Positions 31,801-44,600 are shown, numbered from the stretch's first letter. The stretch is 64,000 bases of DNA from Brienomyrus brachyistius (GCF_023856365.1 NW_026042400.1:248001-312000), one strand, 5' to 3'. Program-made: numbers and translations. Notes: generated by a model not told the origin, from the letters alone.

Positions 31801-34800
31801 ATTAGCATATTAGCATATTAGCATAGCATATTAGCATATTAGCATATTAGCATATTAGCATATTAGCATAGCGTGTTAGCATATTAGCGTATTAGCATAT
31901 TAGCATATTAGCATAGCATATTAGCATATTAGCATATTAGCGTATTAGTATATTAGCATATTAGCATATTAGCATATTAGCATATTAGCATATTAGTATT
32001 GCGTGTTAGCATATTAGCGTATTAGCATATTAGCATATTAGCATATTAGCATGTTAGCATATTAGCATATTAGCATAGCATATTAGCATATTAGCATATT
32101 AGCATATTAGTATAGCGTGTTAGTGTATTAGCATATTAGCATATTAGCATAGCATATTAGCATAGCATATTAGCATATTAGCATAGCATATTAGCATATT
32201 AGCATATTAGCATAGCATATTAGCATATTAGCATATTAGCATATTAGCATATTAGCATATTAACATAGCATATTAGCATATTAGCATATTAGCATATTAG
32301 CATATTAGCATAGCATATTAGCATATTAGCATATTAGCATATTAGCATATTAGCATATTAGAATATTAGCATAGCGTGTTAGCGTATTAGCATATTAGCA
32401 TAGCGTGTTAGTGTATTAGCATATTAGCATATTAGCATAGCATATTAGCATATTAGCATATTAGCATATTAGCATAGCATATTAGCATATTAGCATATTA
32501 GCATATTAGCATAGCGTGTTAGTGTATTAGCATATTAGCATATTAGCATAGCATATTAGCATATTAGCATATTAGCATATTAACATATTAGCATATTAGC
32601 ATAGCATATTAGCATAGCATATTAGCATATTAGCATATTAGCATATTAGCATATTAGCATATTAGCATATTAGCATAACATATTAGCATATTAGCATATT
32701 AGCATAACATATTAGCATATTAGCATAGCATATTAACATATTAGCATATTAGCATATTAGCATATTAGCATAGCGTGTTAGCGTATTAGCGTATTAGTAT
32801 ATTAGCATAGCGTGTTAGCGTATTAGCATATTAGCATATTAGCATAGAATATTAGCATATTAACATATTAGCATATTAGTATATTAGCATAGCATATTAG
32901 CATATTAGCATATTAGTATATTAGCATATTAGCATAGCATATTAGCATATTAGCATATTAGCATATTAGCATATTAGCATAGCATATTAGCATATTAGCA
33001 TATTAGCATATTAGCATATTAGCATAGCGTGTTAGCGTATTAGCATATTAGCATATTAGCATAGCATATTAGCGTATTAGCATATTAGCATATTAGCATA
33101 TTAGCGTAGCGTGTTAGCGTATTAGCATATTAGCATATTAGCATAGCATATTAGCGTATTAGCGTAGCATATTAGCATATTAGCATATTAGCATATTAGC
33201 ATATTAGCATAGTATATTAGCATATTAGCATATTAGCATATTAGCATATTAGCATATTAGCATAGCATATTAGCATATTAGCATATTAGCATATTAGCAT
33301 AGCATATTAGCATATTAGCATATTAGCATATTAGCATAGCATATTAGCATATTAGCATATTAGCATATTAGCATATTAGCATATCATATTAGCATATTAG
33401 CATATTAGCATATTAGCATAGCATATTAGCATAGCATATTAGCATATTAGCATATTAGTATATTAGCATATATTAGCATATTAACATATTAGCATATTAG
33501 CATAGCATATTAGCATATTAGCATATTAGCATATTAGCATATTAGCATATTAACATATTAGCATATTAGCATATTAGCATTGCATATTAGTATATTAGCA
33601 TATTAGCATATTAGCATATTAACATATTAGCATAGCATATTAGCATATTAACATATTAACATATTACCATATTAGCATAGCATATTAGCATATTAGCATA
33701 TTAGCATATTAGCATATTAGCATATTAGCATATTAACATAGCATATTAGCATATTAGCATATTAGCATATTAGCATATTAGCATAGCATATTAGCATATT
33801 AGCACATTAGCATATTAGCATATTAGCATATTAGCATATTAGTATATTAGCATAGCATATTAGCATATTAGCATATTAGCATATTAGCATATTAGCATAT
33901 TAGCATATTAGCATATTAGCATAGCGTGTTAGCGTATTAGCATATTAGCATATTAGCATAGCATATTGGCATATTAGCATATTAGCATAGCATATTAGCA
34001 TATTAGCATATTAGCATATTAGCATATTAGCATATTAGCATAGCATATTAGCATATTAGCACATTAGCATAGCATATTAGCATATTAGCATATTAGCATA
34101 GCATATTAGCATATTAACATATTAGCATATTAGCATATTAGCATAGCATATTAGCATATTAGCATATTAGCATATTAGCATAGCATATTAGCATATTAGC
34201 ATATTAGCATATTAGCATATTAGCATAGCATATTAGCATATTAGCATATTAGCATATTAGCATATTAGCATATTAGCATAGCATATTAGCATATTAGCAT
34301 ATTAGCATATTAGCATAGCGTGTTAGTGTATTAGCATATTAGCATATTAGCATAGCATATTAGCATATTAGCATATTAGCATATTAGCATATTAGCATAT
34401 TAGCATATTAGTATAGCATATTAGCATATTAGCATATTAGCATATTAGCATAGCATATTAGCATATTAGCATATTAGCATATTAGCATATTAGCATATTA
34501 GCATATTAGCATATTAGCATATTAGCATATTAGCATAGCGTGTTAGCGTATTAGCGTATTAGCATATTAGCATAGCGTGTTAGCGTATTAGCATATTAGC
34601 ATATTAGCATAGCATATTAGCATATTAGCATATTAGCATATTAGCATATTAGCATAGCATATTAGCATATTAGCATATTAGCATATTAGCATATTAGCAT
34701 ATTAGCATAGCATATTAGCATATTAGCATATTAGCATATTAGCATAGCATATTAGCATATTAGCATATTAGCATATTAGCATATTAGCATATTAGCATAT

Positions 34801-37800
34801 TAGCATAGCGTGTTAGTGTATTAGCATATTAGCATATTAGCATAGCATATTAGCATATTAGCATATTAGCATAGCATATTAGCATAGCGTGTTAGCATAT
34901 TAGCATATTAGCATATTAGCATATTAGCATATTAGCATATTAGCATATTAGCATAGCATATTAGCATATTAGCATATTAGCATATTAGCATATTAGCATA
35001 GCGTGTTAGCGTATTAGCGTATTAGCATATTAGCATAGCGTGTTAGCGTATTAGCATATTAGCATATTAGCATAGCATATTAGCATATTAGCATATTAAC
35101 ATATTAGCATATTAGCATAGCATATTAGCATATTAGCATATTAGCATATTAGCATATTAGCATATTAGCATATTAGCATAGCATATTAGCATATTAGCAT
35201 ATTAGCATATTAGCATATTAGCATATTAGCATAGCGTGTTAGCGTATTAGCGTATTAGCATATTAGCATAGCGTGTTAGCGTATTAGCATATTAGCATAT
35301 TAGCATAGTATATTAGCATATTAGCATATTAGCATATTAGCATATTAGCATATTAGCATATTAGCATAGCATATTAGCATAGCATATTAGCATATTAGCA
35401 TAGCATATTAGCATATTAGCATATTAGCATATTAGCATATTAGCATAGCATATTAGCATATTAGCATATTAGCATATTAGCATATTAGCATATTAGCATA
35501 TTAGCATATTAACATATTAGCATAGCATATTAGCATATTAGCATATTAGCATATTAACATATTAGCATATTAGCATATTAGCATAGCATATTAGCATAGC
35601 ATATCAACATATTAGTATATTAGCATAGCATATTAGCATATTAGCATATTAGCATATTAGCATATTAGCATATTAGCATATTAGCATATTAGCATAGCGT
35701 GTTAGTGTATTAGCATATTAGCATATTAGCATAGCATATTAGCATATTAGCATATTAGCATAGCATATTAGCATAGCGTGTTAGCATATTAGCATATTAG
35801 CATATTAGCATATTAGCATATTAGCATAGCATATTAGCATATTAGCATATTAGCATATTAGCATATTAGCATATTAGCATAGCATATTAGCATATTAGCA
35901 TAGCATATCAACATATTAGTATATTAGCATAGCATATTAGCATATTAGCATATTAGCATATTAGCATATTAGCATATTAGCATATTAGCATATTAGCATA
36001 GCGTGTTAGCGTATTAGCGTATTAGCATATTAGCATAGCGTGTTAGCGTATTAGCATATTAGCATATTAGCATAGCATATTAGCATATTAGCATATTAGC
36101 ATATTAGCATATTAGCATATTAGCATAGCATATTAGCATAGCATATTAGCATATTAGCATATTAGCATATTAGCATATTAGCATAGCATATTAGCATATT
36201 AGCATATTAGCATATTAGCATATTAGCATATTAACATATTAGCATAGCATATTAGCATATTAGCATATTAGCATATTAACATAGCATATTAAAATATTAG
36301 CATATTAGCATATTAGCATAGCATATTAGCATAGCATATCAACATATTAGTATATTAGCATAGCATATTAGCATATTAGCATATTAGCATATTAGCATAT
36401 TAGCATATTAGCATATTAGCATAGCGTGTTAGTGTATTAGCATATTAGCATATTAGCATAGCATATTAGCATATTAGCATATTAGCATAGCATATTAGCA
36501 TAGCGTGTTAGCATATTAGCATATTAGCATATTAGCATATTAGCATAGCATATTAGCATATTAGCATATTAGCATATTAGCATATTAGCATAGCATATTA
36601 GCATATTAGCATAGCATATTAGTATATTAGCATATTAGCATATTAGCATATTAGCATATTAGCATATTAGCGTATTAGCATATTAGCATATTAGCATATT
36701 AGCATATTAGCATATTAGCATAGCATATTAGCATATTAGCATATTAGCATATTAGCATATTAGCATATTAGCATAGCATATTAGCATATTAGCATATTAG
36801 CATATTAGCATATTAGCATAGCGTGTTAGCGTATTAGCATATTAGCATAGCATATTAGCATATTAGCATAGCATATTAGCATATTAGCATATTAGCATAT
36901 TAGCATATTAGCATAGCATATTAGCATATTAGCATATTAACATATTAGCATAGCATATTAGCATATTAGCATATTAGCATATTAGCATATTAGCATATTA
37001 GCATATTAGCATAGCGTGTTAGTGTATTAGCATATTAGCATATTAGCATAGCATATTAGCATATTAGCATATTAGCATATTAGCATAGCATATTAGCATA
37101 TTAGCATAGCGTGTTAGCATATTAGCATATTAGCATATTAGCATATTAGCATAGCATATTAGCATATTAGCATATTAGCATATTAGCATATTAGCATAGT
37201 ATATTAGCATATTAGCATAGCATATTAGCATATTAGCATATTAGCATATTAGCGTATTAGCATATTAGCATATTAGCATATTAGCATATTAGCATATTAG
37301 CATAGCATATTAGCATATTAGTATATTAGCATATTAGCATATTAGCATATTAGCATAGCATATTAGCATATTAGCATATTAGCATATTAGCATATTAGCA
37401 TATTAGCATAGCGTGTTAGCGTATTAGCATATTAGCATAGCATATTAGCATATTAGCATAGCGTGTTAGCGTATTAGCATATTAGCATATTAGCATATTA
37501 GCATAGCATATTAGCATATTAGCATAGCATATTAGCATATTAGCATATTAGCATATTAGCATATTAGCATATTAGCATATTAGCATAGCGTGTTAGTGTA
37601 TTAGCATATTAGCATATTAGCATATTAGCATAGCATATTAGCATATTAGCATATTAGCATATTAGCATATAAGCATATTAGCATATTGGCATAGCATATT
37701 AGCATAGCATATTAGCATATTAGCATATTAGCATGTTAGCATATTAGCATATTAGCATAGCATATTAGCATATTAGCATATTAGCATATTAGCATATTAG

Positions 37801-39630
37801 CATATTAGTATAGCATGTTAGCGTATTAGCATATTAGCATATTAGCATATTAGCATATTAGCATATTAGCATAGCATATTAGCATATTAGCATATTAGCA
37901 TATTAGCATAGCATATTAGCATATTAGCATATTAGCATATTAGCATAGCATATTAGCATAGCATATTAGCATATTAGCATATTAGCATATTAGCATAGCG
38001 TGTTAGCGTATTAGCATATTAGCATATTAGCATATTAGCATAGCATATTAGCATATTAGCATATTAGCATATTAGCATATTAGCATAGCATATTAGCATA
38101 TTAGCATATTAGCATATTAGCATATTAGCTTATTAGCATATTAGCATAGCATATTAGCATATTAGCATATTAGCATAGCGTGTTAGCGTATTAGCATATT
38201 AGCATAGCATATTAGCATATTAGCATATTAGCATATTAGCATATTAGCATAACATATTAGCATATTAGCATAGCGTGTTAGCGTATTAGCATATTAGCAT
38301 ATTAGCATAGCATATTAGCATATTAGCATAGCATATTAGCATATTAGCATATTAGCATATTAGCATATTAGCATATTGGCATATTAGCATAGCATATTAG
38401 CATATTAGCATATTAACATATTAGCATAGCGTGTTAGCATATTAGTGTATTAGCATATTACCATATTAGCATATTAGTATATTAACATATTAGCATATTG
38501 GCATATTAGCATAGCATATTAGCATATTAGCATATTAGCATATTAGCATATTAGCATATTAGCATAGCATATTAGCATATTAGCATATTAGCATATTAGC
38601 ATAGCGTGTTAGTGTATTAGCATATTAGCATATTAGCATAGCATATTAGCATATTAGCATATTAGCATATTAGCATATTAGCATAGCATATTAGCATATT
38701 AGCATATTAGCATATTAGCATATTAGCATATTAGCATAGCATATTAGCATATTAGCATATTAGATTTGTATATTAGCATATTAGCATAGCATATTAGCAT
38801 ATTAACATATTAGCATATTAGCATAGCATATTAGCATAACGTGTTAGCGTATTAGCGTATTAGCATATTAGCATAGCGTGTTAGCGTATTAGCATATTAG
38901 TATATTAGCATATTAGCATATTAGCATATTAGCATATTAGCATAGCATATTAGCATATTAGCATAGCATATTAGCATATTAGCATATTAGCATATTAGCA
39001 TATTAGCATATTAGCATAGCGTGTTAGCATATTAGCGTATTAGCATATTAGCATATTAGCATATTAGCATAGCATATTAGCATATTAGCATATTAGCATA
39101 TTAGCATATTAGCATATTAGCATAGCATATTAGCGTATTAGCATATTAGTATATTAGCATATTAGCATATTAGCATATTAGCATAGCATATTAGCATATT
39201 AGCATATTAGCATATTAGCATAGCATATTAGCATATTAGCATATTAGCATATTAGCATATTAGCATAGCATATTAGCATATTAGCATATTAGCATATTAG
39301 CATATTAGCATAGCATATTAGCATATTAGCATATTAGCATATTAGCATAGCGTGTTAGTGTATTAGCATATTAGCATATTAGCATATTAGCATATTAGCA
39401 TATTAGCATAGCATATTAGCATATTAGCATATTAGCATATTAGCATATTAGCATAGCATATTAGCATATTAGCATATTAGCATATTAGCATATTAGCATA
39501 GCATATTAGCATATTAGCATATTAGCATATTAGCATAGCATATTAGCATATTAGCATATTAGCATATTAGCATAGCATATTAGCATATTAGCATATTAGC
39601 ATATTAGCATATTAGCATATTAACATATTA

Positions 39631-39634
39631 GCAT
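39631..39634. repeat. Target-site duplication, left (GCAT)
   Basis: GCAT lies directly before the TGTAGGA start of the LTR, and the same four bases follow its TCCTACA end at 41497-41500. Removing the LTR and one GCAT restores an in-phase ATTAGCAT satellite, so this is a real insertion junction. GCAT is also part of every satellite unit, so the 4-bp match alone would be weak; restoration of the register is what supports it. Confidence 0.8.
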
Positions 39635-40187
39635 TGTAGGATCACACATGCACATATCACAAAGCTTAAATTCCAGGTGGCCTGAGACAAGGCCTACCCT
39701 GGTACGAGAAGGCACACATCGACCTAGGCCCCAAAGGGGGGGTTTGTGACCCCACACACATAGATAACCAGGGAGGCCAGCACTCCAACTTTTATTGCCC
39801 AAAGCTTTAACGACCTACAGATAGCAGAGTGGATCCCCAGGGACAGGGGCCCCTCGACTTGGCACACAACCCCCTCCCCAGACATCCTGCCTTACATACC
39901 ACTCACCGAACGGACGAACACCCCAAAGAAAGTTTCTTTTAAGTTTGGCTTTTGTATATCTGTATATTTATTTACTCTTGACTACTAGTCTTAATATACA
40001 GATATGTACAGGTTATGTTCGAATGTGTCTTAACTTTTGGAGATTCTTTTTCTTTGTTTGACAAACCTTCTCCCCCCCCTTTTCTTTGCCACATTCCTCG
40101 GCAACCCTTATCTGATCTTTGTATTCTACCATGCCTATCTAAGGGTAAGATGTGCTTATGACATGAGAATATGTCATATAATGTCTG

Positions 40188-40193
40188 TATAAA
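40188..40193 (+). promoter_or_regulatory. Second TATA-like motif in the LTR
   Basis: A TATAAA in the context CTGTATAAAGGG lies about 390 bp upstream of the better placed TATA box. It could be an alternative promoter or chance in AT-rich U3 sequence. No initiator can be recognised downstream. Confidence 0.3.
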
Positions 40194-40581
40194 GGGTAAT
40201 ATCTGTTGAGGTACAACCTAAACCACCTGTACTATATACTGGTGTGAGTAATAGAACATAACATAATAGCATAATATAAGTAATCATTAATTAATCATCA
40301 CAGATGGTATTTGGTCTGAACCGCTGGGCTGGTACAGCATGTTTGGTATCAAACCGAAGGAAAATCACTCCAGTTTCCAAATCTGGTCAATGGTTACCAC
40401 AAAAGTGGATATATCAAAAGTTACACCAGCCTAATGAAAATCACCATTACCAGAGAAGTCAGTCTGGTCATAAATCCCAAAAAGACTGATACCGACCCCC
40501 TTCCGAAAGCCCGCCAAATGGATGGTCAGCCATTGGTCCAGGACTCAAATTCCTGGTCACTCCTAATCACGAACCTTATGC

Positions 40582-40588
40582 TATAAAA
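40582..40588 (+). promoter_or_regulatory. LTR TATA box
   Basis: TATAAAA in the context ATGCTATAAAACCTGG is followed about 25-30 bases later by a purine-rich stretch beginning near 40610, a suitable place for transcription start and so the U3/R boundary. The distance to the AATAAA at 41076 would make an R region of roughly 490 bp. Confidence 0.6.
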
Positions 40589-41075
40589 CCTGGCACCTCA
40601 GAACAAAGGAGAGAGAAAGGCGGAGAAAAAGAGAAGAACAAGGAGAAACAAGCAGCGTTCTTAAAGCCCGTCGGTGAAGACCCAAAGAAATGCAACTCAG
40701 CCCAAGCTTCACCAGAAGAAAGAACCGGAGGAACTCCACTCCAACAACCGCTGCAGACACCGCGCCTCCCTGAGAGCCATCACCCATCAGCTCATCAGCC
40801 ACTGCAACCAACTGCAAAGACCTCCTTCTTTCCTGCATCCAAGTAAACCAACTTCCTTTCCTTTCTAACAACCTGAACTGTCCTATTCACCTGCTATATT
40901 CCTTTAGGTTTATAATCCTTACAAACTGCTTGCTTTGCAGAACAGTTTTTCCCTTTTCAGGTTAATCATTTTAAATCTGGTCATTGCATTTTCATGATTA
41001 CATCGTTTGTGTCTATTCCGTTATTTCATGTTTATTGTTTGTTAGGTGTAATGTCTGTCTTATGTTAGTTGTAGG

Positions 41076-41081
41076 AATAAA
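41076..41081 (+). terminator. LTR polyadenylation signal
   Basis: AATAAA is followed by TGCATG, a T-rich run and ACACAAC, so cleavage near 41096-41100 is plausible. This marks the R/U5 boundary of the solo LTR. Confidence 0.6.
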
Positions 41082-41496
41082 TGCATGTCTTTTTACACAA
41101 CTTCAGCCTCCGTCATTGAGTGCTCACAATAGTCCCTGCCTCTGTGCGATCTGGCTACTACGCTCTGAAACCTCTAAACTCGCCTGAAATATCGCGAGAC
41201 TCTCTCTCATCGGCCGTGAGGGGAGCTTCGCTACCGATCGTTTACATTACCTGGTGACGCAGCTCGCTGGACGAGCCTACTAACCCAGGTTATTAAGCGA
41301 TACTGGTTATTAATGAATCCCATTTAAGTCTCACATTAACAGATATCGGGGATTCGCAATTGAGTTTGGAGGAGCCGACCATTCGGCATAACAATTGGTT
41401 AATAATCAGCATTAAATAATAATTAATTAAAAGTTAATTAATTTCAAAACATATTGGTGGAGATATTAAAATTTACCTGAGCTAATAATTCCTACA

Positions 41497-43146
41497 GCAT
41501 ATTAGCATAGCGTGTTAGTGTATTAGCATATTAGCATATTAGCATAGCATATTAGCATATTAGCATATTAGCATATTAGCATATTAGCATATTAGCATAG
41601 CATATTAGCATATTACCATATTAGCATATTACCATATTAGCATATTAGCATGGCATATTAGCATATTAGCATATTAGCATAGCTTGTTAGCATATTAGCA
41701 TATTAGCATATTAGCATATTAGCATATTAGCATAGCTTGTTAGCATATTAGCGTATTAGCATATTAGCATATTAGCATATTAGCATATTAGCATATTAGC
41801 ATAGCATATTAACATATTAGCATATTAGCATATTAGCATAGTATATTAGCATATTAGCATAGCATATTAGCATATTAGCATATTAGCATATTAGCATATT
41901 AGCATAGCGTGTTAGTGTATTAGCATATTAGCATATTAGCATAGCGTATTAGCATATTAGCATATTAGCATATTAGCATATTAGCATATTAGCATATTAG
42001 GATATTAGCATATTAGCATATTAGCATATTAGCATAGCATATTAACATATTAGCATATTAGCATAGCGTGTTAGTGTATTAGCATATTAGCATATTAGCA
42101 TATTAGCATATTAGCATAGCATATTAGCATATTAGCATATTAACATATTAGCATAGCATATTAGCATATTAGCATATTAACATATTAGCATATTAGCATA
42201 GCATATTAGCATATTAGCATATTAGCATATTAGCATATTAGCATAGCTTGTTAGCATATTAGCATATTAGCATATTAGCATATTAGCATATTAGCATAGC
42301 TTGTTAGCATATTAGCGTATTAGCATATTAGCATATTAGCATATTAGCATATTAGCATAGCATATTAGCATATTAGCATATTAGCATAGCATATTAGCAT
42401 ATTAGCATATTAGCATATTAGCATAGCGTGTTAGTGTATTAGCATATTAGCATATTAGCATATTAGCATATTAGGATATTAGCATATTAGCATATTAGCA
42501 TAGCATATTAGCATATTAGCATATTAACATATTAGCATATTAGCATATTAGCTTAGCATATTAGCATATTAGCATATTAGCATATTAGCATATTAGCATA
42601 TTAGCATAGCATATTAGCATAGCATATTAGCATATTAGCATATTAGCATATTAGCATATTAGCATATTAGTATATTAGCATAGCGTGTTAGCGTATTAGC
42701 ATATTAGCATATTTGCATAGCATATTAGCATATTAGCATATTAGCATATTAGCATATTAGCATATTAGCATAGCGTGTTAGCGTATTAGCATATTAGCAT
42801 ATTAGCATAGCATATTAGCATATTAGCATATTAGCATATTAGCATATTAGCATATTAGCATATTAGCATAGCATATTAGCATATTAGCATATTAGCATAT
42901 TAGCATATTAGCATATTAGCATATTACCATACTAGCATATTAGCGTGTTAGCATATTAGTATACTAGCATATTAGCGTGTTAGCATATTAGCATATTAGC
43001 ATATTAGCATATTCGCATATTAGCATATTAGCATATTAGCATATTAGCATATTAGCGTGTTAGCATATTAGCGTGTTAGCATGTTAAATGCAATAGCATG
43101 CTATTAGCGTGTTAGCGTGTTAGCATGTAAATCGCTTTAGCATGCT
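41497..43146. repeat. Satellite array 2, right edge of the interrupted array
   Basis: The same ATTAGCAT octamer array resumes after the LTR, starting with the second GCAT of the target duplication. It carries a private CATAGCTTGTTAG variant (near 41690, 41733, 42244 and 42297) that I did not see in the other arrays. From about 42930 it decays: ATACTAGC, repeated TTAGCGTG, ATGTTAAATGCAATAGCATG, then ATCGCTTTAGCATGC before ending. This is the degenerate look of an array edge. Confidence 0.95.
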
Positions 43147-43394
43147 CAGATCAGGCTGAATCTTTTGATCTAGGTGTACAGAACCTCCCAGATTCAGAAT
43201 CTACTATGAAAAAACTAAAAATGTAAAACAATGCAAAAAACTATCTTGGTTAGTTATGGTCATAGTTTGGGCAGGGTAGGTGTTAAGCTAGTCTTAGTTA
43301 GCGTTAGCATTTGTCCCATAGAAGTGAATGAGCGGGCCCCATAAAGATAGGTTTACACTACATGTGTGAGTTTTGAATGAACTGTGTGTCTGGT

Positions 43395-43620
43395 GTTTGA
43401 GCCTGAATTGTGATACGTTGGTGCCCCTTCCTGGGTTGTTCCCTTGCCTCGTGTCTGTAGCTTCTGTGATCCACCTCACCACCTGTTCCAAAAGGCAAAT
43501 TGATCCCCACAACCCTGAACAGGAGAAGCGGTTTCAGAAAATGGATGAATGTTCCCAGAGGTGTGAGGCAATAGTGCGAACCACTGCACCACTGAATAGT
43601 ATATGTAGAAGAAAACTACA
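43395..43620 (+). repeat. Fossil SINE-like / retroposon tail fragment
   Basis: The segment reads like the 3' part of a common teleost retroposon: CCTGGGTTGTTCCCTTGCCT, later ACCCTGAACAGGAGAAGCGG, then TTTCAGAAAATGGATGAATG. Directly after it, GAGGTGTGAGGCAATAGTGC and GAACCACTGCACCACTG resemble the head of a related tRNA-derived element in the opposite orientation. The assignment rests on recalled similarity to fish dispersed repeats, and the family name is left open. Confidence 0.5.
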
Positions 43621-43674
43621 GCAGATAATCTGATGTGTGTGTTTTTGAATATCCCTGCCGACTCCTGGAGGTTT

Positions 43675-43829
43675 GAGCTTCCCCTTTGAGTCTGGTGACT
43701 CCCAAGGTTTTTTCCTACTAGTGAGTTTTTTCTTACCATTGTCGCCTATGGCTTACTCACTTGGGGCTTTGGGTGGGGATGTTGTAAAGTTATTTCAGAC
43801 AATCTAATATTATGATAACGTGCTATACT
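43675..43829 (+). repeat. Fossil dispersed teleost repeat
   Basis: The order of phrases (GAGTCTGGTGACTCCCAAGG, a T-rich block, CATTGTCGCCTATGGCTTAC, GGGGCTTTGGGTGGGGATGT, AATATTATGATAACGTGCTA) matches a highly repeated teleost sequence that I recall from 3' ends of fish retroposons. No coding content or clear termini are visible. The family is uncertain. Confidence 0.45.
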
Positions 43830-44210
43830 TTTTTATGTAATTTCATGCAAATTAATTCTTTGGTAACAAGAAACACTTGTTTCATTCATTTTCCCTCCGA
43901 ACATATCCTGCGTCACTTCCCTCGTGCTCCTGCATTCAAAATGAAAGATTGTCATGCACTGCAGTGCAATCCTCCAACTTGCAAGCAAAACGAGCTCTTA
44001 ACGAAAATAATTGAATAAATTAGTTTATAGCATGTTTACACCATAAACACATCAGTGATTGAGTGCAACCCTTGTGGACCAGACGCCTGGCTTTGGCTAA
44101 TTTTCTGCCATTAAGCTAGCAAACGTGGGTTGGTTATGACGTAAAATAACTTGTGCCTTTAAATTGTTAAAAAAAAAGTCATGTATATAAAGTGAGGTTT
44201 GAAACTGACA

Positions 44211-44216
44211 CCATGC
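44211..44216. repeat. Transposon target-site duplication, left (CCATGC)
   Basis: CCATGC lies immediately before the transposon start TATGG. The identical hexamer follows the transposon end CCATA at 50895-50900. A 6-bp duplication agrees with the IS3-like assignment of the element. Confidence 0.93.
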
Positions 44217-44287
44217 TATGGAAGCCCGTTTCCGCCACAAAAAGAAAAAAAATAAGTCATAATAACGAGAAACTTTCTCATTATTAC
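44217..44287 (+). repeat. Transposon terminal inverted repeat, left
   Basis: The 71 bases starting TATGGAAGCCCGTTTCCGCC match the reverse complement of 50824-50894 without a mismatch, including an A5-G-A8 tract. Similarity continues inward as repeats of the 42-bp subterminal motif. This end probably carries transposase binding and cleavage sites (inference). Confidence 0.95.
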
Positions 44288-44600
44288 AATTTAGTATCTC
44301 ATAATAACGAGAAACTTTCTCATTTGTACGACTTAGTATCTCATAATAACGAGAAACTTTCTCATTTGTACGACTTAGTATCTCATAATAACGAGAAACT
44401 TTCTCATTATTACGACTTAGTATCTCGTTATTATGAGATACTTTCTCATTATTATGACTTAGTTTCTCGTTATTATGAGATACTAAGTCGTAATAATGAG
44501 AACGTTTCTCGTTATTTTGAGAAACGTTTTTTTTTTGCAACGAGAATTTTTTTTTTCTAACGATATTTTTTTTTTTTTTACAACGAGAATTTTTTTTTTT
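44251..44600. repeat. Left subterminal palindromic repeat array
   Basis: A 42-bp period made of two roughly 21-bp halves is visible: AGTATCTCATAATAACGAG, AAACTTTCTCATTNNTACGACTT. The core CTCATAATAACGAG and its complement CTCGTTATTATGAG form an imperfect palindrome, and the direction of units flips near 44420. About six periods are present, followed by three T-rich steps (ACGAGAA or ACGATA with T10-T13). The repeat happens to be open in several frames, encoding strings such as SHNNEKLSHYYDLV, which produces spurious reading frames on both strands. Subterminal repeats of this type are candidate transposase binding sites. Confidence 0.88.

Larger units (their letters stand above)
1..39634. repeat. 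Satellite array 1, 8-bp unit ATTAGCAT
   Basis: The whole segment is a head-to-tail array of the octamer ATTAGCAT. The commonest departures are a 5-bp short unit (ATTAGCAT-AGCAT-ATTAGCAT), an AGCGTG step (CATAGCGTGTTAGCAT), AGCGTATT units, and rarer TTAACAT, TTAGTAT, TTAGGAT, TTTGCAT and CATAAAAT variants. The period is not a multiple of three, so every frame on both strands meets TAG or TAA within 24 bases, and no protein can be encoded. GC content of the unit is 25%. Variants recur in a fixed order, which gives higher-order units. Before the LTR inserted at 39635 this array was continuous with the one at 41497. A centromeric, pericentromeric or other heterochromatic location is possible but the sequence does not show it. 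Confidence 0.98.
39635..41496 (+). mobile_element. Solo LTR of an endogenous retrovirus-like element
   Basis: This 1862-bp block begins TGTAGGA and ends TCCTACA, a 7-bp inverted repeat with the TG...CA ends typical of LTRs. It sits between GCAT target duplications in the satellite. A TATA box at 40582-40588 and an AATAAA at 41076-41081 are placed as expected for U3-R-U5: U3 about 39635-40610, a long R of about 490 bp, and U5 about 41100-41496. There is no internal region, primer-binding site, polypurine tract or gag/pol reading frame, and only one LTR is present. The simplest reading is recombination between the two LTRs of an insertion. The short open frames inside do not look like genes. 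The family cannot be assigned; the length is large for a retroviral LTR, and a Gypsy-type LTR element is the alternative. Confidence 0.82.
43147..44210. other. Non-coding flank between satellite and transposon
   Basis: No gene is supported in this 1.06-kb stretch. It contains an isolated degenerate TTAGCGTTAGCAT trace near 43298, fossil dispersed repeats at about 43395-43620 and 43675-43829, and an AT-rich remainder up to the transposon target site. Open frames of 68-87 residues overlap the repeat fossils on both strands and have no recognisable protein content. A TATATAAA at 44183-44190 is outside the transposon and has no gene obviously linked to it. Confidence 0.7.

Noticed and set aside
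1..39634. CRISPR-like or regularly spaced repeat array
   Set aside because: The 8-bp repeats are directly adjacent with no unique spacers, and the setting is a vertebrate satellite.
1..39634. Coding low-complexity protein in the satellite
   Set aside because: The 8-bp period makes every frame pass TAG (plus strand) or TAA (minus strand) within 24 bases.
40304..41187. Short open frames (61-96 residues) inside the LTR on both strands
   Set aside because: They lie in U3, R and U5, overlap each other on opposite strands, and show no retroviral or other protein features.
43373..43739. Frames of 72-87 residues on both strands in the left flank
   Set aside because: They overlap fossil retroposon sequence (AGGAGAAGCGGTTTCAG) and each other, with no domain.
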